A stretch of DNA of 33,609 bases, taken from Rhodospirillales bacterium (lineage in GTDB: Bacteria; Pseudomonadota; Alphaproteobacteria; Acetobacterales; Acetobacteraceae). Shown here in pieces: positions 8,023-15,705 of this stretch (the first letter of the stretch is position 1; each line of letters begins with the position of its first letter). Location of the stretch: the NCBI GenBank assembly GCA_018971565.1, contig JAGXAO010000012.1:1-33609 (forward strand). Direction: 5' to 3'. A program made the position numbers and the translations under genes. Under the pieces are notes generated by a model, which was given only the letters and a program-made list of their open reading frames with translations, ran no database searches and was not told the origin of the DNA.

Positions 8023-9006
8023 CTAGGCGCTTAATACGGTGAATTGATGCGCAATATTTTGGGCCGCATGGCTAAGGGCCAGCGTTTCGCGGCCAACATT
8101 TTCAAAAGCTTCGAACTCCAACGTCAGGAATCTTCTCAAATCAATAGGGTTAACCCAGGGGCCTACAGGCTTAAAGGCATAAGACCCGATGTGAGGCACA
8201 TGGTGATAAGCTGCAATTTCAGGATAGACAGGAAAAATAATATTTGCCGCCAAATTTTCGGCGCAAAGAGATTCATCAGCCGGAAGGTTAGAGGGCTGGG
8301 CAAGGCCAAGCGATGCGAGATGCTGGATGATGCCGGCGGCATATACGCTGAAGACAAGCGATGTCGGGTGATTAAAGGAATAGAAACATAAATTGGTTTT
8401 CAGCGTTTCTTTCAAATAACGGGTTACTGGCACATCCACGATAGCGTCGCGCTTTGTGAGTTCATTGAACGAAAGCACAAATTCGTTGAAATATCCGAGT
8501 TTTTCATATGTCTCTGAGCAAAACAGGCGCAAGGTCTGGTCTACCGTCTGGCCTGTCATAAAACCATGGATTGCCAGCTTGCTGTGAGCATCGCCGAGCG
8601 GCCCGGCCACGCGCTGGTTTAGCCCGCCGATATAGGTTTGATCGGGGTGGAAGCCTGCAAAATATATGTTGCTAACTAAAATAACGGGAATTCCAGAAAA
8701 AGTATCGGCAATATGTTCGGAGGATAACCCCAAAAAATCTTCGCTGAGCGGGATGGAGATGATGAGATCATACTCAATTTTTGCTTTGTCCACGAAGGCT
8801 TTAATTGCATTCTCACGCTGGGTGGGGTCGATAACATGTACGCCCCAGAAATCGAAAACCTTGTCGGCGGATAAAACGGTTAGCCAGGCCGCCAATGGAA
8901 AGCATTGGCAGTTGCTAATAACAACGGCGCGCTTTTGCTTCGGCTGCGGGTCCACAGGCCAGGATAGCGCGGTTTGCTCCTTCACTTTTCCCGGAAGCTT
9001 CGCCAT
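8023..9006 (-). CDS. WcbI-like polysaccharide biosynthesis protein (putative acetyltransferase)
   Basis: A 327-residue protein with AVVISNCQCFPLAAWL near its N-terminus, matching the GNCQ-type motif of the WcbI family. WcbI takes part in capsule synthesis in Burkholderia and is a putative acetyltransferase with a CoA-binding fold. A mid-protein IISIPLSEDFLGLSSEHI segment and a later VSNIYFAGFHPDQTYIG also fit that family. No signal peptide or membrane segment is evident, so it is probably cytoplasmic. The ATG at 9004-9006 is used here. A TTG at 9043-9045 with AAAGG upstream would add 13 residues and has the better ribosome site. It is the only minus-strand gene in the glycan region, with its own upstream region. 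Confidence 0.72.
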   Translation of the reverse strand: MAKLPGKVKEQTALSWPVDPQPKQKRAVVISNCQCFPLAAWLTVLSADKVFDFWGVHVIDPTQRENAIKAFVDKAKIEYDLIISIPLSEDFLGLSSEHIADTFSGIPVILVSNIYFAGFHPDQTYIGGLNQRVAGPLGDAHSKLAIHGFMTGQTVDQTLRLFCSETYEKLGYFNEFVLSFNELTKRDAIVDVPVTRYLKETLKTNLCFYSFNHPTSLVFSVYAAGIIQHLASLGLAQPSNLPADESLCAENLAANIIFPVYPEIAAYHHVPHIGSYAFKPVGPWVNPIDLRRFLTLEFEAFENVGRETLALSHAAQNIAHQFTVLSA

Positions 9007-9324
9007 GGCACGGCGCAAATAATTCAATCCAAGATGTTCAATCAATTTCGTACCTTTGCGTAGCGCCCTAAAAGAAGCCTTATGTAATTGGCCTGCCTGC
9101 TTTTGTGCAGGCGAAATTGAGATAGCTTAATCGCGCGGTTTGAGCTAGGAAGATCATTGTGCCAAGGGGGTAGCCGCCTCCCTAAAGTCCGCAATTTTAA
9201 AATCAGGCATTATTTAGAAAAATCTCATTAATTTAGAATATAATACCGTAAGCGCCAGAATCTATTGCGTGTAAGCAAAAAATCTATATCCGGGAAGATA
9301 GTTTGTGACCGCACGAGGCTCATT
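9007..9324. other. AT-rich divergent intergenic region
   Basis: This stretch separates the wcbI-like gene (minus) and the acyltransferase (plus). It contains a 6-bp hairpin with a T-rich loop (GCCTGC 9095-9100 with GCAGGC 9107-9112) and a perfect TATAAT at 9239-9244 about 80 nt before the acyltransferase start. I see no gene in it beyond the possible short N-terminal extensions of its neighbours. The base composition is clearly more AT-rich than the core genes on either side of the island. Confidence 0.55.
9213..9244 (+). promoter_or_regulatory. candidate promoter of the acyltransferase gene
   Basis: A perfect -10 hexamer TATAAT lies at 9239-9244. The best -35 match is TTTAGA at 9213-9218 with a long 20-nt spacer, so the -35 is weak. 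The site is about 80 nt upstream of the chosen ATG. Confidence 0.3.
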
Positions 9325-10545
9325 ATGGGAGTGACGATCAGAGAAAGTTTTTCGAAACGGCGGTGCGCGGTTGATTTATCACGGCTAATGTCATTGTTTC
9401 GTTGCCGTTCGTTAAAAGAAAGCATTGAAACGCGCGACAATAATTATACCGTTGTTCGATTTTTTCTCTCGGCGAGCGTCATTTTTTTTCATGCCTTTGC
9501 TCTCAGCGGCAATAAAACTCTTCATAACCCTACAAACAGGTTTCTCTGGCCCGTGACAGATATGGGCGGCCTTGCGGTTGGGTTGTTCTTCTTTCTCAGC
9601 GGATTATTTGTTTCACAAAGCTATATTGGGGATCCAAATATATTCCGCTTTGTTGCAAAACGATTTCTGAGGATTTTTCCAGGCTTGTTCGTGTGCCTTC
9701 TCGTAACATCGATATTGGCCGTTTTATTTGATGATCCGCGGCACGCGATTTTACACTTCACATCTGCTTCGTTCTACAAATACATAACCGATAACGCCAG
9801 GCTGCATCTTAACTGGTTTATCAGCGGCATATTTTCAAACCATAGTTATCAGGCCATAAACGGCTCGATTCATACACTTCCGCTTGAATGGAAGATGTAC
9901 ATGATCATGGCGGCAGCATCAGGTCTTGGTTTTCTGGGCAGCCGTAGGCTCATCGCGGGAACGGCTCTGATTTTGATTATGGTTGCGCTGGCTCCACCCT
10001 CATTTACGGTTGGCGCCAATTTTATTTTCGACGCTGATTATTCGCGTTCCGCGGGGGCATTGTTTTTTTTAGGTATGCTCGCCTTTTCGCTGTCTCGGCT
10101 CATTTACGTGCCCTGGTGGTGCGCGGTTGGCCTTAGCTGCGCGGCACTTCTAACCAATGGCACGGCCCATATCGCGTTATTCTATCTCACTGCTGTTGGC
10201 TGGACAATATATCTAGGCGAGGCCAGATGGCTGACACGCCTCATCCAACCCAGGACTGATCTCAGCTATGGAATCTATATCTATGGCTGGCCAATACAGC
10301 AGATTATACTTACCATCTTCGGCCGCAATTTGGGTCCGTACCAGCTTACACTTGCCGCATTGCCGGTTGCGGCGATGTTTGCGTTCGCAAGCTGGCATTT
10401 AATCGAGCGTCCAGCGATCCGCGTCGGGCATGGGTTGAACCGCATGAAAGAGTTTACCCTTCGCCAGCCTGGCATGCCGGCTCTTTTAACAGTTATTCTT
10501 CTGTTCATTCTATGTCTGACCGCTTTGTATGCCGCCGCAAAATAA
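9325..10545 (+). CDS. acyltransferase family 3 (OafA/YrhL-like) membrane protein
   Basis: A 406-residue polytopic inner-membrane protein. It has the family opening NYTVVRFFLSASVIFFHAFALSG, with the catalytic His in the first membrane helix. VGLFFFLSGLFVSQSY follows, then the RFVAKRFLRIFPGLFVC helix; these are the three hallmark blocks of the Acyl_transf_3 domain. About ten membrane segments follow, ending with LSYGIYIYGWPIQQ and a SWHLIERPA block typical of O-acetylases. Members transfer acetyl or other acyl groups to sugars of O-antigen, capsule or exopolysaccharide. The start is the ATG at 9325, preceded by GAGG at suitable distance. Upstream in-frame starts would add a basic, non-hydrophobic extension; an ATG at 9388 is an alternative without a ribosome site. 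Confidence 0.88.
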   Translation: MGVTIRESFSKRRCAVDLSRLMSLFRCRSLKESIETRDNNYTVVRFFLSASVIFFHAFALSGNKTLHNPTNRFLWPVTDMGGLAVGLFFFLSGLFVSQSYIGDPNIFRFVAKRFLRIFPGLFVCLLVTSILAVLFDDPRHAILHFTSASFYKYITDNARLHLNWFISGIFSNHSYQAINGSIHTLPLEWKMYMIMAAASGLGFLGSRRLIAGTALILIMVALAPPSFTVGANFIFDADYSRSAGALFFLGMLAFSLSRLIYVPWWCAVGLSCAALLTNGTAHIALFYLTAVGWTIYLGEARWLTRLIQPRTDLSYGIYIYGWPIQQIILTIFGRNLGPYQLTLAALPVAAMFAFASWHLIERPAIRVGHGLNRMKEFTLRQPGMPALLTVILLFILCLTALYAAAK

Positions 10546-10823
10546 CGTTGGGCAGTCGATAGAAAACTGGGAGCTTCCAAAGAAGAAATGGTTTTTTGAG
10601 AACGGTTGCGCCAAGCGGTAGCGTGTTGCAGCTTTTTCTGGTAACTTATTCAAGCTTTTGCCTCAACAAACTGTTCGTATGTTCATGCCGCATATAATCC
10701 TCACGGAGCCGATTTATTTGTGTATTTATAGCCATCTGTTAATCCAGGGCAGGCGCGGTTCAAACATTTGGGTGCGTGTTGGAATAGGTTCAATCAATCA
10801 ATTAAATCCAAGGATAAACTACC
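10546..10823. other. intergenic leader of the trifunctional glycan gene
   Basis: 278 nt of AT-rich DNA. It holds a perfect TATAAT at 10693-10698 with a weak -35 (ACTGTT, 10670-10675, 17-nt spacer), leaving a leader of about 120 nt before the ATG at 10824. AAGGATAAA near 10809-10817 is the likely ribosome site. I found no further gene and no strong hairpin. Confidence 0.45.
10670..10698 (+). promoter_or_regulatory. candidate promoter of the methyltransferase-GT2-GT4 gene
   Basis: The -10 hexamer TATAAT (10693-10698) is perfect. The -35 position with a 17-nt spacer reads ACTGTT, which is poor. The call rests on the -10 box and on its place upstream of the largest gene of the cassette. Confidence 0.33.
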
Positions 10824-13800
10824 ATGGGTGAACTCATTCGAAGGGAAGCCGCGTCAACTCCACTTCCCTTCAGCGGTGAACGGCTTACTGCTGCACTGGC
10901 TGGCCAGGTGGAGATTGAGCATTATCACCGCTACCTTCTCGCAAGGGAGTATTGCCGTGGTATGGATGTTCTGGATGTGGCATCCGGCGAGGGATATGGA
11001 ACGGCGTTGCTTTCCCAGGTCGCCAAATCTGTGATCGGGGTCGAAATAGATGCCGAAGTTGTTGATGCCGCCCGGCGGGAGTTTAATCGGGATAATCTGC
11101 GGTACGAGCAAGGCAACGCGTGCTCACTGCCGTTGAAAGACGCGGTTGTGGATGTGGTTGTTTCATTTGAAACGCTTGAGCATTTTGCCGAACATGAACA
11201 ATTTTTTCGGGAGATTCGGCGCGTTCTTAAGCCTGGCGGCCTGCTGATCATTAGCACGCCAGACAGAGACGCTTATTCCCCCTTCAACATTCCACCAAAT
11301 CCGTTTCATGTCAAAGAGCTGACAGCAAAAGAATTTTCCTACTTGGTTACGGGGCATTTCAAAAACCATGCGGTAGCGGCGCAGCGGGCGATTATTGGAT
11401 CGGTTATTCTGCATTCAGAAAGCTCTGCAAAAATCCATGCTTTCGAGAAGCGTAGCGATCAGTTGATCGAAAGCAGTGACCATTTTGCGCGCGCCCCTTA
11501 TTTGCTGGCCTTTGCCTCAGATGCAGAACTGCCAGCTTTGCCGAATAGTGTTTTTGTGTACCGGTCGGATATTGATACGGACCCAAAAGCTCGCCGGGAT
11601 GCTGAAAAAAACTTCGCTGAAATTTCAGAACGGATTGTACTCGTTGAGAAAGCCAAGGCCGATGCGATAAGACAAAGTTTAATCCAAAAATCTCAGTGCG
11701 AAGCCGCTTCTCTGCGCCTTCAGCAGTTGGAGAACAGCACAATCTGGCGGATGACGGCGCCGATCCGTAAAATTGGCTTGCGTTTTCCTTTCCTTGCCCG
11801 AAATTTCCGGCGCGTTCTCAAACTTCTTTGGTGGACAGTGACTCTACAGATCGGTGCGCGCTTAAAGCAGCGCCGGCAATACAAAATTGCTCTGCAAGCA
11901 GGTGTCTCCACTATATCGCAGCCGGCGCATAAAGTTTTAAAAAAAATCCAGCAATCTCCTGCACCAAGACCGGAAGACATTGTTATTCCGGCATCAGTCG
12001 CGCCGGTCGTTTCGTTTATTATCTCAACCTATGGTCAGGTCGAGGTCACGCTGTTTTGTTTAAAATCGATCATGGAATATCAGCCATCTTGTCCGATCGA
12101 AATCATCCTGATCGACGATGCCTATAATGGCCCCGAAAATGTCGAACAATTGAAGAAGGTAAAGGGCATCACTTTTGTCCGCAACGAAAAAAATCTGGGG
12201 TTTCTGCTCAGCTGTAATCATGCAGCCAGCCTGGCCAAGGGGCGATATCTTTATTTCTTAAATAACGACACTGAGCTTTGCCCGGAATCGGTTGATGCGC
12301 TGGTCGAAGTGCTTGAGGCGCGGCAGGATGTTGGCATGGTGGGCTCGAAACTGCTCTACCCGGATGGTACGTTGCAGGAGGCGGGAGCGATTCTCTGGAA
12401 TGATGCCTCCGGATGGAATTTCGGCCGCAATGCAGATGCGTCGCGGCCTGAATTTAATTACCTCCGGCAGGTGGATTACTGCTCTGGCGCGTCGGTTATG
12501 GTTGCGCGCGCGGTTTTTGAAGCCTTCGGCGGATTTAACCCAGAGCTCGCGCCTGCTTATTATGAAGATTCCGAACTGGCTCTGCGGCTTCATGAGAGTG
12601 GATTAAAAGTGCTTTATGTACCGCGTTCGGTCGTGATTCATCATGAGGGTAAGTCTCACGGTACCGATATTACAACCGGGGTTAAGGCTCATCAGGTTAT
12701 TAATAAGGGATATGTTTTGGAACATTGGGGCCCCACTCTCATGCGCAACCATTTTATGGGGCCGCATGAATTGATGAGGGCGCGTGACTACGGCCGGAAT
12801 CGCAAAACAATTTTAATTATAGACCATTATGTTCCGGAAACAGATAGAGATGCCGGGTCGCGGAGCACCTTTGGAATCATCGAGAGCCTTACGCAGGCGG
12901 ATTGGATCGTTAAATTCTGGCCGTATAACCGCTCTTACAGCCCGGTTTATACAAGCGCGTTGGAGCAGATAGGCGTAGAGGTTATCGATCATCGCTGGCC
13001 TGGTGATTTTGCCCTGTGGCTGAAAGAAAATGGACCCTGGCTGGACCATATTTTAATCAATCGCCCTCATATCGCGGTTCAGGTGCTGCCTCAAATTCCC
13101 GTGGAAATAAAAGCCACTCTAAGTTTTTACGGTCACGATCTGCATTTCGAGCGTTTGCGCCGGCAAGCTCGCTATGCCGAGCCGGCAAAAGCCATCCAGA
13201 TTCTTGCAGAAGCAGACGAGTGGGAGGCAACGGAGCGTCAGGTTTGGCGCAAGGTTGATATGGTTATCTATCCGTCAGAGGCCGAGGCGCTGACTGTCCG
13301 CCAGATGATGCCGCGAATTCTGAGCCGCAGCATCGTGCCTTTTTCCTTTCCGGTATTTCCTGCACGGGTAAAGCCGCCGGAGACGCGCTCGATCCTCTTC
13401 GTTGCGGGCTTTGCGCATTTTCCAAATGTCGATGCTGCACAGTTTCTTGTTCATGAAATTCTGCCGCGGCTTGAGAGCAAGCTGGGCAAAGTGCATATTG
13501 TTCTGGCGGGTTCTCATCCAACAGAAGCGGTTCGGGCACTGGCGGGGCCAAACGTTGAAGTCACCGGCCATGTTTCTGATGATGAACTCGCGAAGCTATA
13601 TGGCCAGCACCGAATCGCTGTTGTGCCGCTTCGTTTTGGTGCCGGGGTAAAGGGCAAAGTAGTGGAGGCACTTAGCCGCGGGCTGCCAATGGTTACAACA
13701 TGCACAGGCGCGCAAGGAATTCCCGGCCTTGAAAATGTTGTGCCTGTAAGTGATGCTATAGATGACATCGTCCAATCCATCGCGGCGCTTCTTACAGATG

Positions 13801-13949
13801 ATGAGACATGGCTTTTGCAATCTCGTGCCCAGCAGGAGTTCGCACAACGCCGCTTCTCATCTGCTGCAATGCAGGAATCCATTGTTCAGGTGCTTGAGGA
13901 GGCTGATGCCTGCATACACGGGCGCATCATACCCGAGGTAAAGCATTAA
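10824..13949 (+). CDS. trifunctional glycan protein: SAM methyltransferase + GT2 + GT4 glycosyltransferases
   Basis: A single 1041-residue cytoplasmic protein with three parts. Residues 1-200 are a class I methyltransferase: DVLDVASGEGYGTALL (48-63) is the SAM-binding motif I, with IGVEID (71-76) and RRVLKPGGLLIIS (132-144). Residues 265-390 are a helical, basic linker with coiled-coil character. Residues 394-640 are a GT2 (GT-A) domain: VVSFIISTYGQ (395-405), IDD (430-432), LNND (479-482, metal-binding DXD role) and ED (581-582, likely catalytic base). Residues 660-1020 are a GT4 (GT-B) domain ending in FGAGVKGKVVEALSRGLPMV (938-957). The order recalls WsaE of Geobacillus, a methyltransferase with two glycosyltransferase domains in S-layer glycan synthesis. 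It may add two sugars and methylate the chain. The three activities are family predictions. Confidence 0.88.
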   Translation: MGELIRREAASTPLPFSGERLTAALAGQVEIEHYHRYLLAREYCRGMDVLDVASGEGYGTALLSQVAKSVIGVEIDAEVVDAARREFNRDNLRYEQGNACSLPLKDAVVDVVVSFETLEHFAEHEQFFREIRRVLKPGGLLIISTPDRDAYSPFNIPPNPFHVKELTAKEFSYLVTGHFKNHAVAAQRAIIGSVILHSESSAKIHAFEKRSDQLIESSDHFARAPYLLAFASDAELPALPNSVFVYRSDIDTDPKARRDAEKNFAEISERIVLVEKAKADAIRQSLIQKSQCEAASLRLQQLENSTIWRMTAPIRKIGLRFPFLARNFRRVLKLLWWTVTLQIGARLKQRRQYKIALQAGVSTISQPAHKVLKKIQQSPAPRPEDIVIPASVAPVVSFIISTYGQVEVTLFCLKSIMEYQPSCPIEIILIDDAYNGPENVEQLKKVKGITFVRNEKNLGFLLSCNHAASLAKGRYLYFLNNDTELCPESVDALVEVLEARQDVGMVGSKLLYPDGTLQEAGAILWNDASGWNFGRNADASRPEFNYLRQVDYCSGASVMVARAVFEAFGGFNPELAPAYYEDSELALRLHESGLKVLYVPRSVVIHHEGKSHGTDITTGVKAHQVINKGYVLEHWGPTLMRNHFMGPHELMRARDYGRNRKTILIIDHYVPETDRDAGSRSTFGIIESLTQADWIVKFWPYNRSYSPVYTSALEQIGVEVIDHRWPGDFALWLKENGPWLDHILINRPHIAVQVLPQIPVEIKATLSFYGHDLHFERLRRQARYAEPAKAIQILAEADEWEATERQVWRKVDMVIYPSEAEALTVRQMMPRILSRSIVPFSFPVFPARVKPPETRSILFVAGFAHFPNVDAAQFLVHEILPRLESKLGKVHIVLAGSHPTEAVRALAGPNVEVTGHVSDDELAKLYGQHRIAVVPLRFGAGVKGKVVEALSRGLPMVTTCTGAQGIPGLENVVPVSDAIDDIVQSIAALLTDDETWLLQSRAQQEFAQRRFSSAAMQESIVQVLEEADACIHGRIIPEVKH

Positions 13950-13973
13950 GCCAAAGAGAAGGAAACTTCACGC

Positions 13974-14066
13974 ATGCCAAACTTGAAGCACGAATGCCCT
14001 GTTAGCAATGTCACTTGCCCTGCTGTTTCAAGGCATTTTTGTCTGGAGTGGATATGGTGCGGCTGA
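13974..14066 (+). CDS. 30-residue ORF overlapping the sulfotransferase start
   Basis: An ATG at 13974 follows an AGAAGGAAA ribosome-like site and opens a 30-codon frame, MPNLKHECPVSNVTCP..., with four further residues groups rich in Cys and Trp, ending at a TGA at 14064-14066. Its end overlaps the start of the sulfotransferase-like gene (ATG 14054) by 13 nt in another frame. It could be a small leader peptide that couples translation to the next gene, or a chance frame using the untranslated region. No homologue is recognised and there is no proof of translation. Confidence 0.25.
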   Translation: MPNLKHECPVSNVTCPAVSRHFCLEWIWCG

Positions 14067-14701
14067 TCTCTGTCCATGTGGCGAAAGCCGGCGGCTCTTC
14101 TACACGCGAGTTACTGCGCGCCGCCTTTGGTTCCCGCTTTATGGAAGATTATAACGACAACCCAGCGGACCCGGTGAGCAGACGGACGCTCGACCCCGCG
14201 GGCTATGCCCGGCTAAGGTATGCGATGCCAGATGATAAATCTTGCATTCATGGTCATTTTCATCCTGCCAAATATAATATTGCAGACGATATGTTTCTGT
14301 TTACGATGCTGCGTCATCCTGTTGATAATATTATGTCGATCTTCTGGTTCTGGAAGACGTTTTCAGCGGGAACAGAGCCTTTACACAGCTATTTTTTGGC
14401 ACAGAACTTGTCGGTGGTGGAAACCGCTAAATTGCCGATTCTGCGGCGTCTGTTCTCGGAAACTTATTTCGGTGGATTTGATATGAGCAGATTTAATCTG
14501 GTCGGCAGGCATGAGGCGAGGGAAGACACGCTTCATACCTTGTCACAAAGAATTGGGATACCGTTTGACGTGACCATCCGGGAAAATGTTACGCCGGACT
14601 CAGGCGAACGTCTGGCAATGGCGGAAAACCCAATGCTCCGCCGTCAATTGGAAGATGTTCTTGCCGATGACATCCGGTTTTATGAGCGATACGCACGCTA
14701 G
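14054..14701 (+). CDS. sulfotransferase-like protein
   Basis: A 215-residue protein with the two PAPS-binding motifs of carbohydrate sulfotransferases. The 5'-phosphosulfate loop is SVHVAKAGGSSTRELL (6-21), with Lys11. The 3'-phosphate motif is TMLRHPVDNIMSIFWFW (84-100), with Arg87. CIHGHFHPAKY (64-74) sits between them, as in the Sulfotransfer_2 family. Without PAPS-specific data the donor is inferred. Its place beside glycosyltransferases suggests sulfation of a surface glycan, although some proteins of this type act on other acceptors. The start is the ATG at 14054, because GGAG lies 5 nt upstream; a TTG at 14015 would add 13 residues. It begins about 100 nt after the trifunctional gene and is probably cotranscribed with it. 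Confidence 0.75.
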   Translation: MVRLISVHVAKAGGSSTRELLRAAFGSRFMEDYNDNPADPVSRRTLDPAGYARLRYAMPDDKSCIHGHFHPAKYNIADDMFLFTMLRHPVDNIMSIFWFWKTFSAGTEPLHSYFLAQNLSVVETAKLPILRRLFSETYFGGFDMSRFNLVGRHEAREDTLHTLSQRIGIPFDVTIRENVTPDSGERLAMAENPMLRRQLEDVLADDIRFYERYAR

Positions 14702-14705
14702 CCGG

Positions 14706-14733
14706 TGCGTATGGGTAAATGCGTATGGGTAAA
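14706..14733 (+). repeat. two tandem copies of a 14-bp unit
   Basis: TGCGTATGGGTAAA occurs twice in a row (14706-14719 and 14720-14733), just after the sulfotransferase stop codon. The copies are identical and directly abutting. It is probably a small replication-slippage duplication; a binding-site role is possible but unsupported. Confidence 0.8.
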
Positions 14734-14819
14734 CATGCTGCCACCACGCTCATATTTTAAACGGCCTTCAAAAATCTGCCAAATTCAGTTGCCCAGTGTG
14801 CAGAAACCCGATCGGCGGC

Positions 14820-14846
14820 TTGGCGTGGAAGGCAGCCTGCTATAGC
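14820..14846 (+). promoter_or_regulatory. candidate extended -10 promoter of the GT2-type gene
   Basis: TGCTATAGC at 14838-14846 has the TGn extension before a TATAGC -10 box. TTGGCG at 14820-14825 is a possible -35 with a short 15-nt spacer. It is 24 nt upstream of the ATG at 14870, leaving room for the GGGAG ribosome site. Confidence 0.33.
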
Positions 14847-14869
14847 TTTAAAAAGCCGGGAGATATGCA

Positions 14870-15703
14870 ATGCGGGTCGGGTGCGTGCTGATGCAGAAGA
14901 ACGAAGTGAACGCCCTGGAGCCCTGGCTGCTCTACCACGCGCATCTCTTCGGCATGGAAAATCTTTGCGTTATCGACCACGGCTCCACCCATCCGCGCGT
15001 CCTCAACACGCTCTCCTGGTACGAAGCAGAAGGATTAAATGTGGTGCGCCTGCCAGCCGAGGCTAATTACCAGCGCAAGGGCGAATTCGTGACCGAGCAG
15101 CTCAACCGGCTGGATGAAACCGGCGATTATGACCTGCTGCTGCCCATCGATTGCGACGAGTTCCTGGCCCTTCGTCGGGAGGATGGCCGCTTCACCTGCA
15201 ACCGGGGCGAGATATTGGCCTGCCTGGGCCAGTATCTTGGGCGGCCGGAAACCCTTGAAATTAAGCAGAACCTGCTCAACCTCCTTGGCCATCCAGGGCG
15301 GTTCTGGGTGTTTCCGTATCAGAAGGTTTTCTTCTCAGCCGGGCATGTCGGCGTGGTGGACCATGGCTCGCACACCGATGTTTCAGGGCGTGGCAATGGC
15401 CTTCTGGAAACCTCCCTGGTCTATCTGCATTTTCATCATAAATCTTGGGATGAGCAGGTGAAGGCGGGCAAGGAGAAGCTGCGCCCCTTCGTGGATGTCG
15501 ACGACCCGGAGGCCCTGGCGGCTTTCCGTGGTCCCGGCTGGCATCTGCTGGTGCATATAAATGCCGGAGAGGCCGCTTATCAGGATCTGATGAAAGGCGG
15601 CCCTGGCCTGTCGGAGGCAGATGGGCTTCTGGAACTTTTTGCCGAGCTGAACATAGATCCGCTTTTTTTCCAAAGGCCAGTGCCTGAGGTTAATGCAATT
15701 TAG
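14870..15703 (+). CDS. glycosyltransferase family 2-like protein (Glyco_tranf_2_4 type)
   Basis: A 277-residue soluble protein. The opening VGCVLMQKNEVNALEPWLLYHAHLFG and then CVIDHGSTHPR fit the Glyco_tranf_2_4 family, in which K-N-E and D-x-GSTD motifs bind the nucleotide sugar. LLLPIDCDEFLAL (about 90-102) supplies the DXD-type metal site. A late HFHHKSWDEQVKAGKEK block with His residues is common in this group. Donor and acceptor sugars are unknown. GGGAG lies 8 nt before the ATG. It ends the plus-strand part of the glycan region and converges on a methyltransferase gene with only 2 nt between stop codons. Its base composition is nearer to core genes than that of the preceding cassette genes, so it may be older resident DNA. 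Confidence 0.85.
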   Translation: MRVGCVLMQKNEVNALEPWLLYHAHLFGMENLCVIDHGSTHPRVLNTLSWYEAEGLNVVRLPAEANYQRKGEFVTEQLNRLDETGDYDLLLPIDCDEFLALRREDGRFTCNRGEILACLGQYLGRPETLEIKQNLLNLLGHPGRFWVFPYQKVFFSAGHVGVVDHGSHTDVSGRGNGLLETSLVYLHFHHKSWDEQVKAGKEKLRPFVDVDDPEALAAFRGPGWHLLVHINAGEAAYQDLMKGGPGLSEADGLLELFAELNIDPLFFQRPVPEVNAI

Positions 15704-15705
15704 GC

